A stretch of 64,000 nt of DNA from NCBI GenBank assembly GCA_030533445.1, contig CM060080.1, positions 3,393,552-3,457,551 of the forward strand. The letters are read 5' to 3'. This document shows, one piece after another, positions 60,622 to 64,000 of the stretch. Position 1 is the stretch's first letter, and the number at the start of each line of letters is the position of its first letter. Made by a program: the position numbers and the translations under genes. The stretch is from Cyprinodon diabolis (lineage: Eukaryota; Chordata; Actinopteri; Cyprinodontiformes; Cyprinodontidae). Below the pieces are notes generated by a model. It was not told the DNA's origin. It searched no databases and saw only the letters and a list, made by a program, of their open reading frames with translations.

Positions 60622-61377
60622 CTGGGGGGATTTACCATTAGGCAAAACTAGGCAGTTGCCTTGGGCCCCAAGTTTCTGGGGGGCCCCATAAAACTCATTT
60701 TACATGTATGGTTATTACAGCTATAACTTATTTGTGCACATTAATTATGTTTTTGATAAAAAATCATTTCATTAAAATGCCATCAGAACACTTATAATAT
60801 TGAGTGTGTCTCAGCCCCCCCATTCCGTGTCCACCATTGAAGTCAAAATTTGGCAACAACATCTAAAAGCAGCGAACTCTGCTCTCCAGAGCGAGTATTT
60901 TGGTAACACCGCCTCCTGCTCTGCTCTATCTTGTCTGCTGTCATGATTCATGCAGCTATTATTTCATCAAGCGAAACAAAATGGAGACCAGATAAGCAGA
61001 TCATGGCTTGTCTACAGTGAAAAGAAGGACTGGGTTATTTACTTTTGTTGTCACCTTTTTTGGGAAACACAGGGAGGAGCAATCAGCTAAGTTAGAATGG
61101 GCTTGGTGATTGGAAAATCTTTGATTCCTGTGGAAACAGCATTAAAAGTCAGCTATGTACATTGCCAATATGAAAAGAAAAAGGGACAAAAGTGAAAAAA
61201 ACAGCAAGAATAGGGATAATAAGATAGAAATAAAACGAAGAAGAAATACTGGATGTCTATTCTATTAACATTTCTCTATCTGTATAATGGGTCTGTTTCA
61301 TGTGTTGTCTTCTCAATTCAGAGGGACCCCCCTGCCTGTCTTTGCCTAGAGGCCCAAATTTCCTAAATCCGCCCCTG
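60622..61377. mobile_element. Degenerate non-autonomous hAT element (hAT-5)
   Basis: Ends CTGGGGGGATTTA and the complement of CAGGGGCGGATTTAGG, with flanks GGTAGCAT (60614-60621) and GGTAACAT (61378-61385), an 8-bp duplication with one change. GGGGCCCC-type and AGGCCCAAATTT words lie near the ends. No frame. Confidence 0.7.
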
Positions 61378-61495
61378 GGTAACATAGTAACAATCTGATG
61401 CTACAGTTTTAATCTTTTCTTAGTGTTTGATTTTTGTTTTGGTTCACAAATATCTCTCAGTGGATCATAACGAGGTATGTGTAATAGCCTCAAAA

Positions 61496-61623
61496 TTAAG
61501 CCGGATAAACGTGACTCCCTCTCCCAGTTAGAAAGTCCTCCTTGCCATCACCCTAATTTTACAGTTTAAATATTGCTTTAAATCATAATCTACTGAAAAA
61601 AAGGTAGAGTTTATCCGGCTCAA
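61496..61623. mobile_element. Tiny MITE with AGCCGGATAAAC ends
   Basis: TTAAGCCGGATAAAC at the left and GTTTATCCGGCTCAA at the right are inverted copies with one mismatch, 128 bp apart end to end. Class unknown. Confidence 0.6.
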
Positions 61624-61713
61624 CTTTATTTACCAAAAACAACTTAAATGTAAATTTATCTAAGATTTTAAAATAGAACCTAATAAACAAAAAACAAAAA
61701 CTACAATGGAGTA

Positions 61714-63743
61714 TTAGGGGCAGGCTAGAGATTTTTTTTTCTTCTATTTTGAGAATGATGTTGTAACATTAAGAAAATGAAGTCGTGAAATTACGAGACT
61801 AACGTCGTAAAAAATTACAAGAATAACGTTGTAATATTATGAGAAAAAAGGCACAATAGTCATAAAATTATCAGGATAAAGTCCTAAAATTACGAGAAAC
61901 AAGTTGTATTTTATGACAACTCTTACAAGAAGCCCTTTCTTCCCTAAAATGAGGAATGTGGAGCATCATGGGAAGTTATACTTTAGCATCGGTTTGACTA
62001 GATGACCCACCAGATGACGGCTGGTTGGCCGTCATCTGGTGGGCGGAGCTCCAAGCTTTCTTTCTGAAACGTGTTGTGGTATGATGACTTAATTCTTGTA
62101 TATATTTATTATATATAATGTATATGTATATTACGACTTTATCCTCGTAATGTTACGAATTTATTCTCGTAATATTACGACTTTATTCTCGTAATGTTAC
62201 AACTTTATTCTCGTAATGTTATGACTTTATCCTTGTAATGTTATGACTTTATTCTCATAATGTTACGACTTTATTCTCGTAATGTTACGACTTTATTCTC
62301 ATAATGTTATGACTTTATTCTCGTAATATTGCAACTTTATTCTTGTAATATTGCAACTTTATTCTTGTAATATTACAAGTTTACTCTCGTAATATTAGAA
62401 ATTAATTCTCGTAATATTACAACTTAATTCTCGTAATGTTACGACTTTATTCTCGTAATACTAGAACTTTATCCTTGTAATGTTATGACTTTATTCTCAT
62501 AATGTTACGACTTTATTCTCGTAATGTTACGACTTTATTCTCGTAATATTGCGACTTTATTCTCGTAATACTAGAACTTTATCCTTGTAATGTTATGACT
62601 TTATTCTCGTAATGTTACGACTTTATTCTCATAATGTTACGACTTTATTCTCGTAATACTAGAACTTTATCCTTGTAATGTTATGACTTTATTCTCGTAA
62701 TGTTACGACTTTATTCTCATAATGTTATGACTTTATTCTCGTAATATTGCAACTTTATTCTCGTAATATTGCAACTTAATTCTCGTAATGTTACGACTTT
62801 ATTCTCGTAATACTAGAACTTTATCCTTGTAATGTTATGACTTTATTCTCATAATGTTACGACTTTATTCTCGTAATGTTACGACTTTATTCTCGTAATA
62901 TTGCGACTTTATTCTCGTAATACTAGAACTTTATCCTTGTAATGTTATGACTTTATTCTCGTAATGTTACGACTTTATTCTCATAATGTTACGACTTTAT
63001 TCTCGTAATACTAGAACTTTATCCATGTAATGTTATGACTTTATTCTCGTAATGTTACGACTTTCTTCTCATAATGTTATGACTTTATTCTCGTAATATT
63101 GCAACTTTATTCTCGTAATATTGGAACTTTATTCTCGTAATATTACAAGTTTACTCTCGTAATATTAGAAATTAATTCTCGTAATATTACAACTTAATTC
63201 CCGTTATGTTACGACTTTATTCTCGTAATACTAGAACTTTATCCTTGTAATGTTATGACTTTATTCTCATAATGTTACGACTTTATTCTCGTAATGTTAC
63301 GACTTTATTCTCGTAATGATACGACTTTATTCTCGTAATATTACAAGTTTACTCTCGTAATATTAGAAATTAATTCTCGTAATATTACAACTTAATTCTC
63401 GTAATGTTACGACTTTATTCTCGTAATGTTACGACATTATTCTCGTACTATTATGACTTTATTCTCATAATGTTATGACTTTATTCTCGTAATATTACGA
63501 CTTTATTCTCGTAATGTTACGACTTTATTCTCGTAATATTACAACTTAATTCTCATAATGTTACGACTTTATTCTCGTTATATTACAACTTTATTCTCAT
63601 AATGTTACAACTTTATTCTCGTAATGTTACAACTTTATTCTAGTAATATTACAACTTTATTCTCGTAATGTTACGACTTTATTCTCGTAATGTAAGGACT
63701 TTACTCTCGTAATAAAGGGAAACAATCCTTAGCCTGGCCCTAA
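61714..63743. mobile_element. TIR element C, expanded copy (C2)
   Basis: Left end TTAGGGGCAGGCTAGAGATT, right end the complement of TTAGGGCCAGGCTAAGGATT. The left arm (61740-61900) has about six ACGAGAATAAAGTCRTAA-like units; the right arm (62125-63712) has about 70 units in the opposite direction. The ~220-bp core is shared with C1 at 10.3 kb and includes a 38-bp hairpin (62006-62043). No transposase. Confidence 0.82.
62125..63712. repeat. 22-bp minisatellite with 352-bp higher-order repeat
   Basis: Units are TTACGACTTTATTCTCGTAATG with common variants (CTAGAACTTTATCC, GTTATGACTTTATTC, TTGCAACTTTATTC). A block of about 300 bp from 62461 recurs from 62813 almost identically, a 16-unit (352-bp) spacing. 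Confidence 0.95.
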
Positions 63744-64000
63744 CACTAAGTCGTAAAAAATCAAATGTAAAAGAAGAAGAATTTTAAGATATAGAGCTGA
63801 GGAAATATTGTGGCAATTCTGTGTTTGGCTTTCTATTTATTGATTTATTTTGAATTTCTATTTATTCAGTCCTGGAAGATCCTTACGTTGGACTTTTATG
63901 GAGAGTAATAAAAGTACTTTATCTAAAAAACTTTTCCTATTAAACCGTTAGATGATGGGTTGACCCAGCAGAGGTCTTTAGCTGACCCCTCCCTCCACCT
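63744..64000. other. Unassigned sequence
   Basis: No repeat or gene recognised. Confidence 0.4.

Overview
The window is vertebrate nuclear DNA, almost certainly from a teleost fish. The evidence is one recognisable vertebrate gene exon (TMEM151 family), intron-type splice signals, very low coding density, and a dense mix of fish-type transposons: hAT, Tc1/mariner, L1, tRNA-derived SINEs, TTAA-flanked THAP elements and MITEs. Some high-copy families look like those I remember from cyprinodontiform (killifish-type) genomes, but that is a weak memory-based inference. No bacterial, phage or CRISPR feature is present.

Host genes. (1) 55033-56622, minus strand: the large last coding exon of a tmem151b-like membrane protein gene. 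It has a clean splice acceptor and an intact C-terminus; its 5' exon was not found and probably lies beyond base 64000. (2) 36625-37375: a GC- and CpG-rich island with a GC box and a good splice donor on the minus strand. It looks like the promoter and untranslated first exon of another minus-strand gene running toward base 1; I could not identify its coding exons. (3) 9212-10279, plus strand: a two-exon THAP zinc-finger gene remnant, probably of transposon origin, broken by a stop at codon 4 and cut off by a later insertion.

Mobile DNA by region. 0-6 kb: a family A repeat, a foldback element (family G) with a 74-bp insert, and a small MITE. 6-8.3 kb: a helicase-fragment element (F), then a THAP/TTAA element (E4) split by a hAT. 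9-10.6 kb: the THAP gene remnant and TIR element C. 12.6-14.4 kb: a hAT carrying a long-TIR MITE. 16-17.8 kb: a three-level nest (L1 inside hAT inside family A). 18.7-20.1 kb: a 40-bp-TIR element containing a second F copy. 24.5-25.8 kb: E3 and family A. 27.5-28.7 kb: a 28-bp minisatellite. 30.5-32.3 kb: E1 and a GGCCCCGTCC-type MITE. 34.7-36.6 kb: TIR element D filled by a 23-bp minisatellite. 38-41 kb: family A with a nested G, then long ATCC microsatellites. 43-45 kb: a SINE, then a hAT holding transposase remnants and a pogo-like piece. 48.8-50 kb: a near-complete Tc1-like element. 52.3-54.3 kb: E2 and a long G foldback. 57.8-58.3 kb: a TTAA MITE. 60.6-61.4 kb: a degenerate hAT. 61.7-63.7 kb: element C again, now expanded by a 22-bp minisatellite.

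The most unusual theme is that two unrelated TIR elements (C and D) carry a short subterminal motif that has grown into 1.5-1.6 kb minisatellites with higher-order periodicity (207 bp in D, 352 bp in C). The second theme is repeated capture of DNA-binding or helicase gene pieces (THAP, BED, MADF-like, RecQ-like Walker A) by non-autonomous elements. Large stretches between these hold nothing I can name, and they are listed as such.
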